NCBI GenBank assembly: GCA_949294335.1
Contig: CASFGO010000029.1
Coordinates: forward strand, 1 to 64,000
DNA: 64,000 nucleotides
DNA from: an uncultured bacterium
Lineage (GTDB): Bacteria; Cyanobacteriota; Vampirovibrionia; Gastranaerophilales; Gastranaerophilaceae
Direction of reading: 5' to 3'
Shown in pieces: positions 33,510-41,558 of the stretch (within the stretch, counting starts at the first letter, position 1; the number at the start of each line of letters is the position of its first letter). The translations under genes were made by a program, and so were the position numbers. The notes under the pieces are model-generated. The model had not been told where the DNA came from. It saw only the letters and a program-made list of their open reading frames with translations, and searched no databases.

Positions 33510-34652
33510 TTAATTTTGGTATTTTAAAATATAATCATCTATTTTGTACTTTGATTTTATTCCATTAAAAGTCATGCGCCTTATTTTACCTGTTACTTCA
33601 TAATCTGCAAATGCTCTATCATGTAAGCCACCTATTGACCAAAGTATTCCTACATAACCATTAGCAGATGGTGCATCAAGAGCATATTTATCATTTAGGT
33701 ATATTGCAATTGAGATTGCATCTTCTGGGCTTTTACTCCATTCAAGAATCTTTTTTGCCCAATACATTCTTATATAACTATGGATTATTCCTTCTTTAAC
33801 TAATTGTTTTTGAGCTGTATTCCATAAAATGTCATGGGTTTTGGCATGCTCAAATTCTTCTTTTGTATATAAATACGTTCTTATATCGTTTTTATGAAAA
33901 TTTAAACTAGCTTTTGCCCACTCAGGTATTCCATTTATGTTATTAAAGTTTTTATTATGTAGACAAAAATTATCTGCAAGTTCTTTTCTTACAATTATTT
34001 CTTCTAAAAATTCTTCTTTATTTTCTTTATGCGTATTTGATTTTAATACTTCTAATACAACTCTTTGTGATGATATAAACCCTCTATTTAGATATATTGA
34101 TAATCCTGATGTTACATCTTTATCAGGTGAATTTCTGTATTCTGAATAATAATCTAATTTGTATTTTATAAAATGAGCCAAAACCTTTCTGGCATGCTTA
34201 TTTTTTATCTCTTTTTCAGGATATTTGGTTAAATAATTATTTATAAGAGAATATATTTTTCTTCTAAAGGTTGCTGCAGAATACTCTTGTTTATCTGATA
34301 CAATTCTTGCAGGGACAATATTATGTGAATCTACTTCATAGATTTTGCAATCAATATTATTTAGCATGCTGTAATTTCTAATTGGATTAAAATCTATTAT
34401 CAAAACGCCAAACTTTTCTTGTTTTAGTTCATATAATGAATGAACAACTTTTATGTTATTAGATTTTTCATAAGCAAAGTTAAGAGCAAAATTATCTTCT
34501 TCTCTTAATTCTCTTTCGCATAAATAAATTATTTTATCTGATTTCTCAGGCTTTTTATTAAAATCAAAAATTCTATCTTTATTCACATTTGATTCAACAT
34601 CAAAATTATCTTTTAAATAATTCAATAGAGTATTTCGCTTAATATTTTTCAT
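33510..34652 (-). CDS. phrB: class II CPD photolyase (deoxyribodipyrimidine photolyase)
   Basis: The enzyme repairs cyclobutane pyrimidine dimers with light and FADH2. The C-terminal FAD domain has the class II signatures: FISSQRVVLEVL, FLEEIIVRKELADNF, EFEHAKTHDILWNTAQKQLV, SYIRMYWAKKILEW and the YLNDKYALDAPSANGYVG box. The N-terminal antenna domain is short, giving about 380 residues against about 450 in many family members. I place the start at the ATG at 34652 (MKNIKRNTLL); the frame also allows 34679. It is divergent from the PerR-like gene, whose operator lies about 100 bp away. Confidence 0.9.
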   Translation of the reverse strand: MKNIKRNTLLNYLKDNFDVESNVNKDRIFDFNKKPEKSDKIIYLCERELREEDNFALNFAYEKSNNIKVVHSLYELKQEKFGVLIIDFNPIRNYSMLNNIDCKIYEVDSHNIVPARIVSDKQEYSAATFRRKIYSLINNYLTKYPEKEIKNKHARKVLAHFIKYKLDYYSEYRNSPDKDVTSGLSIYLNRGFISSQRVVLEVLKSNTHKENKEEFLEEIIVRKELADNFCLHNKNFNNINGIPEWAKASLNFHKNDIRTYLYTKEEFEHAKTHDILWNTAQKQLVKEGIIHSYIRMYWAKKILEWSKSPEDAISIAIYLNDKYALDAPSANGYVGILWSIGGLHDRAFADYEVTGKIRRMTFNGIKSKYKIDDYILKYQN

Positions 34653-34722
34653 ATTAATAATATATCTATAATTTATCATTCATTAATCCCGACAAAGGAT
34701 TAGTACAAATTATTAATAGGGG

Positions 34723-34770
34723 TTGCAAAAAATGAAACAACATGTTATTATTAGTAATAATTACTAATAA
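34723..34770 (+). promoter_or_regulatory. perR promoter with a 23-bp perfect palindrome
   Basis: -35 TTGCAA (34723-34728), a 17-bp spacer and -10 TATTAT (34746-34751) form a promoter. A perfect palindrome with 11-base arm TTATTAGTAAT and one central base spans 34748-34770. It covers the -10 and the start site and runs into the AAGGA ribosome site. It resembles the PerR box (TTATAATNATTATAA), which suggests autorepression. Confidence 0.8.
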
Positions 34771-34779
34771 GGAATGATT

Positions 34780-35205
34780 ATGATTAATATAGAATCAAAG
34801 ATAGAGGTACTAAAGCAAAAGTGTGCAGAAGCAAACATGCGTCTTACGCCACAAAGGATAGAGGTATTAAAGATGATTGCATCAACAGATACTCATCCTG
34901 ATGCTGAAGCTGTTTATGAGGCAGTTAAAGAGGTTATGCCTTTTATATCTTTAGATACTGTATATAGAACATTGGCATCATTAGAGGATTTAGGCTTGAT
35001 ATTCAAAGTTGATAATGAATTGCCTAAAAGTCGTTATGATGCAGACTTGTCGCCTCATTGTCATTTCATATGTGTAAAATGTGGAGCTGTATATGATATT
35101 CATATGGATAATCATATTGAGCCTCCAAAGGAAAGTTTTAAATACGGAGAAGTTCTTCAAACCAATTTGCAGGTTAAAGGAATTTGTCATAAATGTAGAG
35201 GGTAA
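34780..35205 (+). CDS. perR: Fur-family regulator, PerR-like
   Basis: The 141-residue protein has the winged helix (RLTPQRIEVLKMIAS, HPDAEAVYEAVKE, SLDTVYRTLASLEDLGL) and the dimer domain with structural zinc cysteines CVKC and CHKC and the metal-ligand region SPHCHFICVKC and YDIHMDN. The partner genes rubredoxin and rubrerythrin point to peroxide sensing (PerR), not iron uptake. The start at 34780 has AAGGA six bases upstream; an in-frame ATG at 34774 touches the ribosome site and is less likely. Confidence 0.9.
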   Translation: MINIESKIEVLKQKCAEANMRLTPQRIEVLKMIASTDTHPDAEAVYEAVKEVMPFISLDTVYRTLASLEDLGLIFKVDNELPKSRYDADLSPHCHFICVKCGAVYDIHMDNHIEPPKESFKYGEVLQTNLQVKGICHKCRG

Positions 35206-35241
35206 TCCCTAGTTAGTTTACACAGTATAAGGAGACAGAAA

Positions 35242-35382
35242 ATGGAAAAATTCGTATGTGATGTTTGTGGTTATGTATATGATCCGGCAGAAAATGATAA
35301 TGTATCATTCGCTGATTTACCGGAAGATTATGCTTGCCCATTATGTGGCGTAGGAAAAGACCAATTCAGTCCTGCTGAATAA
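35242..35382 (+). CDS. rubredoxin
   Basis: This 46-residue protein has the two iron-binding knuckles CDVCGYVY (C6, C9) and CPLCG (C32, C35). It is shorter than usual rubredoxins (about 52), with a deleted central loop. It carries electrons to rubrerythrin or other oxygen-scavenging proteins. AAGGAG precedes the ATG. It lies 36 bp after perR and is probably in the same transcript. Confidence 0.93.
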   Translation: MEKFVCDVCGYVYDPAENDNVSFADLPEDYACPLCGVGKDQFSPAE

Positions 35383-35394
35383 TAATATAGATTT

Positions 35395-35417
35395 ACAGGG
35401 CTTGTTATAAGCCCTGT
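35395..35417 (+). terminator. hairpin between rubredoxin and rubrerythrin
   Basis: ACAGGGCTT pairs perfectly with AAGCCCTGT around GTTAT. A CT-rich stretch follows with no T-run, so it is more likely a partial terminator or mRNA processing/stability element inside the operon. Confidence 0.6.
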
Positions 35418-35446
35418 CTCTCTCCAAAAAGAAAGGAGTATTAATC

Positions 35447-35986
35447 ATGGATTTAAAAGGAACTAAAACTGAAAAGAATTTGCAAACTGCATTTGCAGGT
35501 GAATCACAAGCAAGAAATAAGTATACATATTTTGCCTCTCAAGCTAAAAAAGAAGGTTATAATCAAATAGCTAAAATCTTTGAGATGACTGCTAATAATG
35601 AAAAAGAGCATGCAAAAATATGGTTTAAACTATTAGAAGGCGGAGCGATAGGAAATACATTAGATAACTTAAAAGCAGCTGCGGAAGGTGAAAACTATGA
35701 ATGGACAGATATGTATTCAACTTTTGCAAAAGAGGCTAGAGAAGAAGGATTTAATGATATAGCGTTTTTATTCGAAAAAGTTGCTTTAATTGAAAAGGAG
35801 CATGAAGAACGTTATAGAAAACTCTATGAAAACATTGTTAATAACAAAGTATTCGAAAAAGATGAAAAAGTCGTATGGGAATGTGCGAATTGCGGACATT
35901 CAATTCTTGGAGAAAAAGCCTTAGAAATTTGTCCTGTTTGTAAACACCCAAAATCATATTTTGAGGTCAAAGCGACAAATTATTAA
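35447..35986 (+). CDS. rbr: rubrerythrin
   Basis: Rubrerythrin reduces hydrogen peroxide in anaerobes. The ferritin-like four-helix part has both diiron motifs ([11 protein letters not shown] and [11 protein letters not shown]), and the C-terminal rubredoxin-like domain has CANCG and CPVC. The 179-residue length is typical of the short form. AAGGAG precedes the ATG. It is last in a perR-rubredoxin-rubrerythrin cluster and is likely derepressed by peroxide. Confidence 0.96.
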   Translation: MDLKGTKTEKNLQTAFAGESQARNKYTYFASQAKKEGYNQIAKIFEMTANNEKEHAKIWFKLLEGGAIGNTLDNLKAAAEGENYEWTDMYSTFAKEAREEGFNDIAFLFEKVALIEKEHEERYRKLYENIVNNKVFEKDEKVVWECANCGHSILGEKALEICPVCKHPKSYFEVKATNY

Positions 35987-35993
35987 TACAGAC

Positions 35994-36024
35994 AAAGGAG
36001 ATGTTTTAAACGTCTCCTTTTTTA
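35994..36024 (+). terminator. terminator between rubrerythrin and the GH13 gene
   Basis: AAAGGAGA and TCTCCTTT form an 8-bp stem with an inner G-C pair, followed by Ts. The hairpin overlaps the 3' end of the convergent GH13 gene. Confidence 0.8.
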
Positions 36025-38006
36025 TTAGGAATTATTTTTAGCCACATTGTTGAATAGGGTTGCATCAAAAGATGTATTTTTTTATCTGTTAATGAGATTT
36101 TTGTTTTATATTTTTTGTTATCAAGTAGATTTCTAAAGTTAACATATCCATCATTATCTTTTTCAATAATTTCAGAAGGGAGTGAAATTTCAACTTTTTG
36201 TTTTTCTTTTGATAAGTTATGAACGATTAAGAATTTAGTATCTTTATATGTTCTTATGTATGCAAATGTTGATGGTAATTTTGTTTTTATAATTTCAAAA
36301 GAACCTCTTGCAATTGCTGGATTCATTTTTCTAAGTTTAATCATTTGTTTGATTTTAAACCTTACTTTTGAACTTAGTGTATTTTTCTTTTTCATTGAAT
36401 CAATAAATGATTGATAAGTTATATCACCTCTATTTATATCTCTGCTATCAAAGAAGGTAAGAAGTTTGATTTTATTTTTCTTAAGCTGTTTTTTTCTTTT
36501 TTCTGCATAATTATCAGCATATTCAAAATTGTTTTGGGCTGCTATTTCATCTCCATAATAAATAATTGGAATTCCTGGCATGGAAAGCAGGGTTGAGAAT
36601 GCAAGAATTATTCTATCTGGATTATTATCTAAGAAATTGGCAGTCCTTCCGCTCACTCCTAAACCTTTTCTAAATTCACATCCTTTAGGTTCAAGTGCAT
36701 TATAAATTAATTCTCTATCTTCTGGGTTAATCATTTCTAATGTAAGTTCATCATGTACTCTTAAAAATGTTGCCCAACTTGCTGTTTCAGGAATTTGAGG
36801 TGTGTGCTTGTTTGCTTCTATAAAATATTTGTTATCTTCTGTTATAAACATTGCCCAAAGTGCTGGCATGTATGGAAAGTGGTATGCTATTTGGATTTCG
36901 TCAGTTCTATTTATTCGTTTAATTCTATTATCAATATATGTGTTAACTTCTCTTTCTTCTCCAAAGTATGGAAGAATGTCTTTAGGTTTTTGACATGCCT
37001 CTGCTTGTAGAACTGAACGTGGTGCTGTAGCTTGGAGGTATTCGCTTAAGAGTTTTACTATATAATGCGTTGTGTCTAAGTTTTCAGCATCTGTTCCTTC
37101 TTCTTTTGAAAAATATGGGATAGCATCCATTCTAAATATATCAATTCCTATATTTGCCCAATAACTTATGCTATCAAGACAGTAATATAAAACTTTAGGA
37201 TTTTCCCAATTGATATCTAATTGGAAGGGATAGAATGTATGATATATATAATAATCTTTGTTATTTATAGTAACTTTCCTATAATGATTTTCTGTTATTT
37301 CAGGAAATATAAGTCTGCGTTTAGAGATTTTTCCGTCTGGTTCTTTGTATTCAATTATTGTACCCTTCTTCTTATCAACATATTTTGTATATTCAGGCAT
37401 GTCCTCTCTTACGATAAAGTAGTTTAGTTTGTCTAAATCACCTTTTAATGCTTCTTGAAACCATTCATGTTGGTCGGAAAAATGGTTAAGAATTAGGTCT
37501 GCTTTTATTTTAAACCCTTTTTCCCTTGCAACTTTTACAAACTCTCTGAATTCTTTCATTCCACCTAAATCTTGCCTAACATTATTAGGGTTTTTAACAT
37601 CAAAACCTGAATCACCCATTGGAGAGTCTGCAAAAGGCAGGATATAAATTGTTGTTATTCCTAAATCTTTTAGGTAATCAAGCATTTTTATCCCATCTTT
37701 AAAAGTGTTGGATTTCTTTTGATTTTTTGTTCCAAATTGGTCAATGTAGAACATATAAATAATTTCATCTTTATACCAATCTGAACTTCTTGTTAAATCC
37801 TCTTGAATTAAAGTTCTAGGTCGTTGGATTTTTGCTTTTTTAGCAAGGTTTTCTATATTTTTATAAATCTCATCTGTGTTCTCTTCTCCATAAATTTTAG
37901 AGATGTTATATCGCATTTCAAGTTCTAATTCAGGACTTATTACACTTGCGATAGCTTGATTTGAGATGATGAATAATAATACTATGATGATTAATTTTTT
38001 TATCAT
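36006..38006 (-). CDS. secreted GH13 enzyme, trehalose-synthase-like
   Basis: After a signal peptide (MIKKLIIIVLLFIISNQAIA) comes a GH13 alpha-amylase-type barrel: DLILNHFSDQHEWFQ (region I), FRMDAIPYF with the nucleophile Asp (II), VLQAEAC with the acid/base Glu (III), and FLRVHDELTLEM (IV). The pattern around FPYMPALW, TPQIPETASW and PGIPIIYYGDEIAAQNN is that of trehalose synthase (TreS), which isomerises maltose and trehalose; sucrose- or maltose-acting relatives cannot be excluded. I start at the ATG at 38006 because the longer frame (to 38048) adds 14 residues before the signal peptide. Confidence 0.85.
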   Translation of the reverse strand: MIKKLIIIVLLFIISNQAIASVISPELELEMRYNISKIYGEENTDEIYKNIENLAKKAKIQRPRTLIQEDLTRSSDWYKDEIIYMFYIDQFGTKNQKKSNTFKDGIKMLDYLKDLGITTIYILPFADSPMGDSGFDVKNPNNVRQDLGGMKEFREFVKVAREKGFKIKADLILNHFSDQHEWFQEALKGDLDKLNYFIVREDMPEYTKYVDKKKGTIIEYKEPDGKISKRRLIFPEITENHYRKVTINNKDYYIYHTFYPFQLDINWENPKVLYYCLDSISYWANIGIDIFRMDAIPYFSKEEGTDAENLDTTHYIVKLLSEYLQATAPRSVLQAEACQKPKDILPYFGEEREVNTYIDNRIKRINRTDEIQIAYHFPYMPALWAMFITEDNKYFIEANKHTPQIPETASWATFLRVHDELTLEMINPEDRELIYNALEPKGCEFRKGLGVSGRTANFLDNNPDRIILAFSTLLSMPGIPIIYYGDEIAAQNNFEYADNYAEKRKKQLKKNKIKLLTFFDSRDINRGDITYQSFIDSMKKKNTLSSKVRFKIKQMIKLRKMNPAIARGSFEIIKTKLPSTFAYIRTYKDTKFLIVHNLSKEKQKVEISLPSEIIEKDNDGYVNFRNLLDNKKYKTKISLTDKKIHLLMQPYSTMWLKIIPNKKGDV

Positions 38007-38035
38007 AGAAAATAGGATACTACAAAGATAAAAAA

Positions 38036-38061
38036 AAGGAGCCGTCATGTTACGACTCCTT
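38036..38061 (-). terminator. terminator after the peroxiredoxin gene
   Basis: On the - strand AAGGAGTCGT pairs with ACGGCTCCTT (one G-T pair) around AACATG, followed by seven Ts. Confidence 0.85.
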
Positions 38062-38070
38062 AATGTTAAT

Positions 38071-38622
38071 TTATAATTTTTTTACGTATTCTACTACTTC
38101 ATCAACATGACCTCTGATATCGATATCTCTCATTTCTTTTAAAAGATTACCGTCTTTTCCGATAATGAAAGTAGAACGCATTGTAACCGGTTTATCATGG
38201 CTTTTTTTCCATTCGTTTTCCATTTGTTTTTCGGCATGTTTGATTTTCATTTCAATTCGTTTTTCTTCCATTTTGTCTTTCATATCAGATGCTTTTTCTT
38301 CAATATCATTTTTCAAATTCTTAAAAGCTCTTGCAAGTTTGTGTTCTGTATCTGATAAAATTTTGAAATTAAGTTTGTGATTATTAAAGAATTTTTTGTG
38401 TGATTCAATATTATCAGGGCTTACTCCAATAATAACCGTATCTTCGGGTAACTTGCTTATTGCATCTCTAAAATGTTGAGCTTCTTTTGTACAAATTGGT
38501 GTTTCATCTTTTGGATAAAAATATAGAATAATATTTTTACCTTTTAAATCAGCTAATTTCATTTTAGTCTGATTTCCGTTTACATCAATTCCTTCTAATT
38601 CAATATCTGTATAGTTCATCAT
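38071..38622 (-). CDS. bcp: Bcp/PrxQ-type peroxiredoxin, 1-Cys variant
   Basis: The thioredoxin-fold peroxidase has the active-site block FYPKDETPICTKEAQHFRD. The peroxidatic Cys is present, but the resolving Cys five residues later, common in PrxQ proteins, is replaced by Gln; there is no other Cys in the protein. An extra charged helix of about 35 residues (EEKASDMKDKMEEKR...) is inserted before RSTFIIGKDG. AGGAGG precedes tandem ATGs at 38622 and 38619. It probably depends on an external thiol such as glutaredoxin or glutathione. Confidence 0.9.
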   Translation of the reverse strand: MMNYTDIELEGIDVNGNQTKMKLADLKGKNIILYFYPKDETPICTKEAQHFRDAISKLPEDTVIIGVSPDNIESHKKFFNNHKLNFKILSDTEHKLARAFKNLKNDIEEKASDMKDKMEEKRIEMKIKHAEKQMENEWKKSHDKPVTMRSTFIIGKDGNLLKEMRDIDIRGHVDEVVEYVKKL

Positions 38623-38779
38623 TTAACCTCCTATGTTGGGAAAACTTATTCCCTTATTGTATTAGGTTAAATCGAAAAAAATATAAAACATTCTACTAAA
38701 GTAGTGAAATCACTCTTGCTTATATTAGTTATATTTTATTTTTATGTACATTTTTCAAGCAAAATGATAAAATATTTTT

Positions 38780-38938
38780 ATGGAAAAAAAGATGAGAAAA
38801 GCAGGTGCAAGTTATAGTGTTGTTATTCCTAAAGCACTACTTGAAATATTAGAAATAAATCCGGAAAAACATTTAGTTAAGATAGATTTGAAAGATGATA
38901 AAATTATTTTGACTAAAGGTAGAGAGTATTTTGATTAA
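38780..38938 (+). CDS. small AbrB/MazE-type (SpoVT-AbrB fold) DNA-binding protein
   Basis: The 52-residue protein MEKKMRKAGASYSVVIPK... follows the swapped-hairpin AbrB pattern: basic first strand, SYSVVIPKALLEIL, then KIDLKDDKIILTKG. Such proteins are transcription regulators or antitoxins. No toxin gene is next to it, so a stand-alone regulator is more likely. The ribosome site is weak, but the family match and its own terminator support it. Confidence 0.8.
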   Translation: MEKKMRKAGASYSVVIPKALLEILEINPEKHLVKIDLKDDKIILTKGREYFD

Positions 38939-38970
38939 AAAAGACTTTGGTTTTCCCAAAGCCTTTTTTA
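38939..38970 (+). terminator. terminator after the AbrB-type gene
   Basis: AAAGACTTTGG pairs with CCAAAGCCTTT with one mismatch, followed by six Ts. It can also serve glyS from the other side. Confidence 0.85.
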
Positions 38971-38993
38971 TATGTTTAATTAATAATTATTTA

Positions 38994-40991
38994 TTAATGT
39001 AATTTAGAAAAATCAGCGATTCTATCGTAATCTTTCTTTAATGCTGTTAAAAGTCCGATTCTGTTATTTTTGATTTTTTCATCTTTATCCATAACAAGAA
39101 CTTTTTCAAAGAAATTATCGATTTGTGCATTTAGTCCGATTAATTGTTTGATATAGTTATCATAATCGTTTGTGAAGTTTACTTCTTTCATACATTCATA
39201 CAATTTCTTTTCAGCATCATCTACGAATAAGCTTTCATCAATATTATCAATAGATGCATCTTTTAGAATTCTGATAATTCTGTTTGCATTTTCTATCATC
39301 ATTGGATTATCAAGTTTTGCTATAGCATTAACTCTTGCCATATAGTCTGATAAATTTGAAAGTGGATTGTTGTTTAAGCAACTTTCAAGAACATCTTTTT
39401 TATAATTATCAGCTAAGAATATAACTAATCTTTGAACAAAGAATTCTTCAACATCTTTTTGGCAATCAACTTGAACAGGTAAAAGTTCTAAAGCTGATTT
39501 AATAAGATTAGAAATATTTAAGTTTAATTTGTTTTCAATAACAGTTTTGATAATACCTAAAGCAGCACGTCTAACACCTAGTGGGTCAGAAGAACCTGTA
39601 GGTTTTTTGCCTGATGCAAAAACGGCACATATAGTATCGATTTTATCTGCAATACCAACGATTTGACCTTCTATTGATTTTGCAAGTTCGCTGTCTGCAT
39701 TTAGTGGGAAGTAATGTTCTTTAATCCCTTCAACAACACCTTGAGCTTCTCCGTTTAATTTTGCATAATCAGAACCAATATATCCTTGAAGTTCTGTGAA
39801 TTCAAATACAAGGTTTGTTGCTAAATCTGCTTTACAAAGATATGCTGTTCTAATAACAGTTTCAGAATCTTGACCGTTATTAACTTCTTCGTTTATAGAT
39901 TTTGCTAATTTGATTAATCTTTGAGTTTTATCATAAACTGAGCCCATACCTTTTTGGAATGTCATACCTTTAAGGTTTTCAACATAATCTTCTAAAGGTT
40001 TTTTAGTGTCGTTCTTAACAAAGAAAACAGCATCATCAAGTCTTGCTTTGATAACTCTTAGGTTTCCTGCCTGAATATTTGAGAAGTCATCACCAATATA
40101 GTTTGCAATAGTAATGAATTTATTTGTAAGTTTGCCATCTTTAAATAATGCAAAATATCTTTGGTGAGATTCCATAACTGTAATTGTAACTTCATCAGGA
40201 ATTGTAAGGAATTCTTCATCAAAGTTACAAACAACAGCAACCGGCCATTCACAAATATATGTAACTTCTTCTAATAAATCATCAGAAATTCTTGTTGTAG
40301 CTCCGATTTTTGCAGATTCTTCTTTTGCAAGCTCAACAATTTTTGCTTGTCTTTCGTTTTGATCAACAATTACATAAGCTTTTCTTAATTTGTCTTTGTA
40401 ATCATCAATATTTTTGATTTCAACAGATTGAGTATAAGAACGATGACCTCTTGAAAATCTTGATGATTTAATATCTAAAATTTGTACAGGTAATTCTTCA
40501 TTATTATATACAGATACAATCCATCTGATAGGACGAGAGAATTTTTCATCATGACAGCTCCATCTCATAAAATGTGAGCCTTGAAGTTTTAATATAATAT
40601 TAGAAATGTTTTCTGTAAGAATTGATTTAGTATCTTTTCCTTTTGTGAAAATTTTAGCAAAAACGTAATCATCTTCTACATATAAATCACTAGGATTGAT
40701 TTCATTTTTCTTTGCAAAGCCTTCACCAGCTTTTGTTAAATTCCCATTTTCATCATAAGCAATTTTTTTGATAGGACCTTTAAAAACTTTTTCAGAATCA
40801 GGTTGTGAATCAGCTAATCCATCAATAATTACAGCTAATCTTCTTGGAGTTGCAAGAACATTAATATCTGAATATTCAATATGATTATTTTCTAAAAATT
40901 TTCCAAAACTTTCTTTCAACTGCTTGATTGCAGATGGTATAAATTTATACGGTAGTTCTTCTACTCCTATTTCTAATAAATATTTACTCAT
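38994..40991 (-). CDS. glyS: glycyl-tRNA synthetase beta subunit
   Basis: The 665-residue protein begins MSKYLLEIGVEELPYKFIP, the typical beta-subunit start, with TPRRLAVIIDGL, the GHRSY and ESHQRYFALF segments and SSDPLGVRRAALGIIK. The family usually has about 690 residues, so it is near full length. The beta subunit binds tRNA-Gly; the catalytic alpha subunit glyQ is not in the window, so the genes are unlinked or glyQ is elsewhere. It is a single gene with its own leader. Confidence 0.94.
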   Translation of the reverse strand: MSKYLLEIGVEELPYKFIPSAIKQLKESFGKFLENNHIEYSDINVLATPRRLAVIIDGLADSQPDSEKVFKGPIKKIAYDENGNLTKAGEGFAKKNEINPSDLYVEDDYVFAKIFTKGKDTKSILTENISNIILKLQGSHFMRWSCHDEKFSRPIRWIVSVYNNEELPVQILDIKSSRFSRGHRSYTQSVEIKNIDDYKDKLRKAYVIVDQNERQAKIVELAKEESAKIGATTRISDDLLEEVTYICEWPVAVVCNFDEEFLTIPDEVTITVMESHQRYFALFKDGKLTNKFITIANYIGDDFSNIQAGNLRVIKARLDDAVFFVKNDTKKPLEDYVENLKGMTFQKGMGSVYDKTQRLIKLAKSINEEVNNGQDSETVIRTAYLCKADLATNLVFEFTELQGYIGSDYAKLNGEAQGVVEGIKEHYFPLNADSELAKSIEGQIVGIADKIDTICAVFASGKKPTGSSDPLGVRRAALGIIKTVIENKLNLNISNLIKSALELLPVQVDCQKDVEEFFVQRLVIFLADNYKKDVLESCLNNNPLSNLSDYMARVNAIAKLDNPMMIENANRIIRILKDASIDNIDESLFVDDAEKKLYECMKEVNFTNDYDNYIKQLIGLNAQIDNFFEKVLVMDKDEKIKNNRIGLLTALKKDYDRIADFSKLH

Positions 40992-41137
40992 TTCCTAAAC
41001 CTCATTTTTAAACTTATTATACATCAAACTAAAAAATTAATCTTTATGGTATCTCCGATTGGGGAATAGTCATTTTTTATTGGGTTTGTAACATGAAAAT
41101 GTGCGACGTTAGATGTCGATAAGGAAAAGGAGATATT

Positions 41138-41494
41138 ATGAAGAAAACATTATTAGCTACAACATTATTAGTTGCAATCGCTGCAAGTACAACAGCATCT
41201 CACGCATTTTGTTGGAGAAATTTAAACCCTGCAAATTGGGGTACTTGTCCAAAATGTGAAAAAGTTTGTAAGAAAGATAATTGTGATCCTTGCAAGCCAA
41301 AATGCAAATGCAAAAAAGAAAAATGTGACCCTTGCAAGAAAAATACTTGTGACCCTTGTAAACCAAAATGTGATCCTTGTGAACAAAAAGCACAATGTGA
41401 TCCTTGTCAAAAAACAGTTGCTCCATGTGATAATTGCAAACCAATGCCACAATGTGATGCTTGTGATAAATTACAAGAAGCAACAGAACAATAG
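41138..41494 (+). CDS. secreted 20-cysteine protein with CDPC repeats
   Basis: The 118-residue protein starts with a signal peptide (MKKTLLATTLLVAIAASTTASHA). The mature 95 residues contain 20 cysteines, mostly as CDPCK, CKPKC and CDPC units at positions 25-109. Metal binding or an oxidised, disulfide-rich surface protein are both possible; neither is shown. AAGGAG precedes the ATG. It is a single-gene unit with a terminator. Several long frames on the other strand and in other frames are shadows of the repeat. Confidence 0.88.
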   Translation: MKKTLLATTLLVAIAASTTASHAFCWRNLNPANWGTCPKCEKVCKKDNCDPCKPKCKCKKEKCDPCKKNTCDPCKPKCDPCEQKAQCDPCQKTVAPCDNCKPMPQCDACDKLQEATEQ

Positions 41495-41519
41495 AAGCTA
41501 CTATTATTTTATGAATTTC

Positions 41520-41556
41520 AACGCAACGGTTATATAATTTATGGCCGTTGCGTTTT
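41520..41556 (+). terminator. terminator between the Cys-rich gene and brkB-like gene
   Basis: AACGCAACGG pairs perfectly with CCGTTGCGTT around a 15-base loop; TT follows. It lies between two convergent genes. Confidence 0.8.
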
Positions 41557-41558
41557 GG

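Noticed and set aside
36411..37427. Several + strand frames inside the GH13 gene
   Set aside because: They are hydrophobic or Phe/Ile-rich shadows of a well-supported - strand enzyme gene.
38780..38938. Toxin-antitoxin pair based on the AbrB/MazE-type gene
   Set aside because: No toxin-sized frame follows; a terminator comes directly after the gene.
41157..41537. Overlapping frames on both strands of the Cys-rich gene
   Set aside because: They are by-products of the CDPC repeat; only the + frame from 41138 has a signal peptide and ribosome site.
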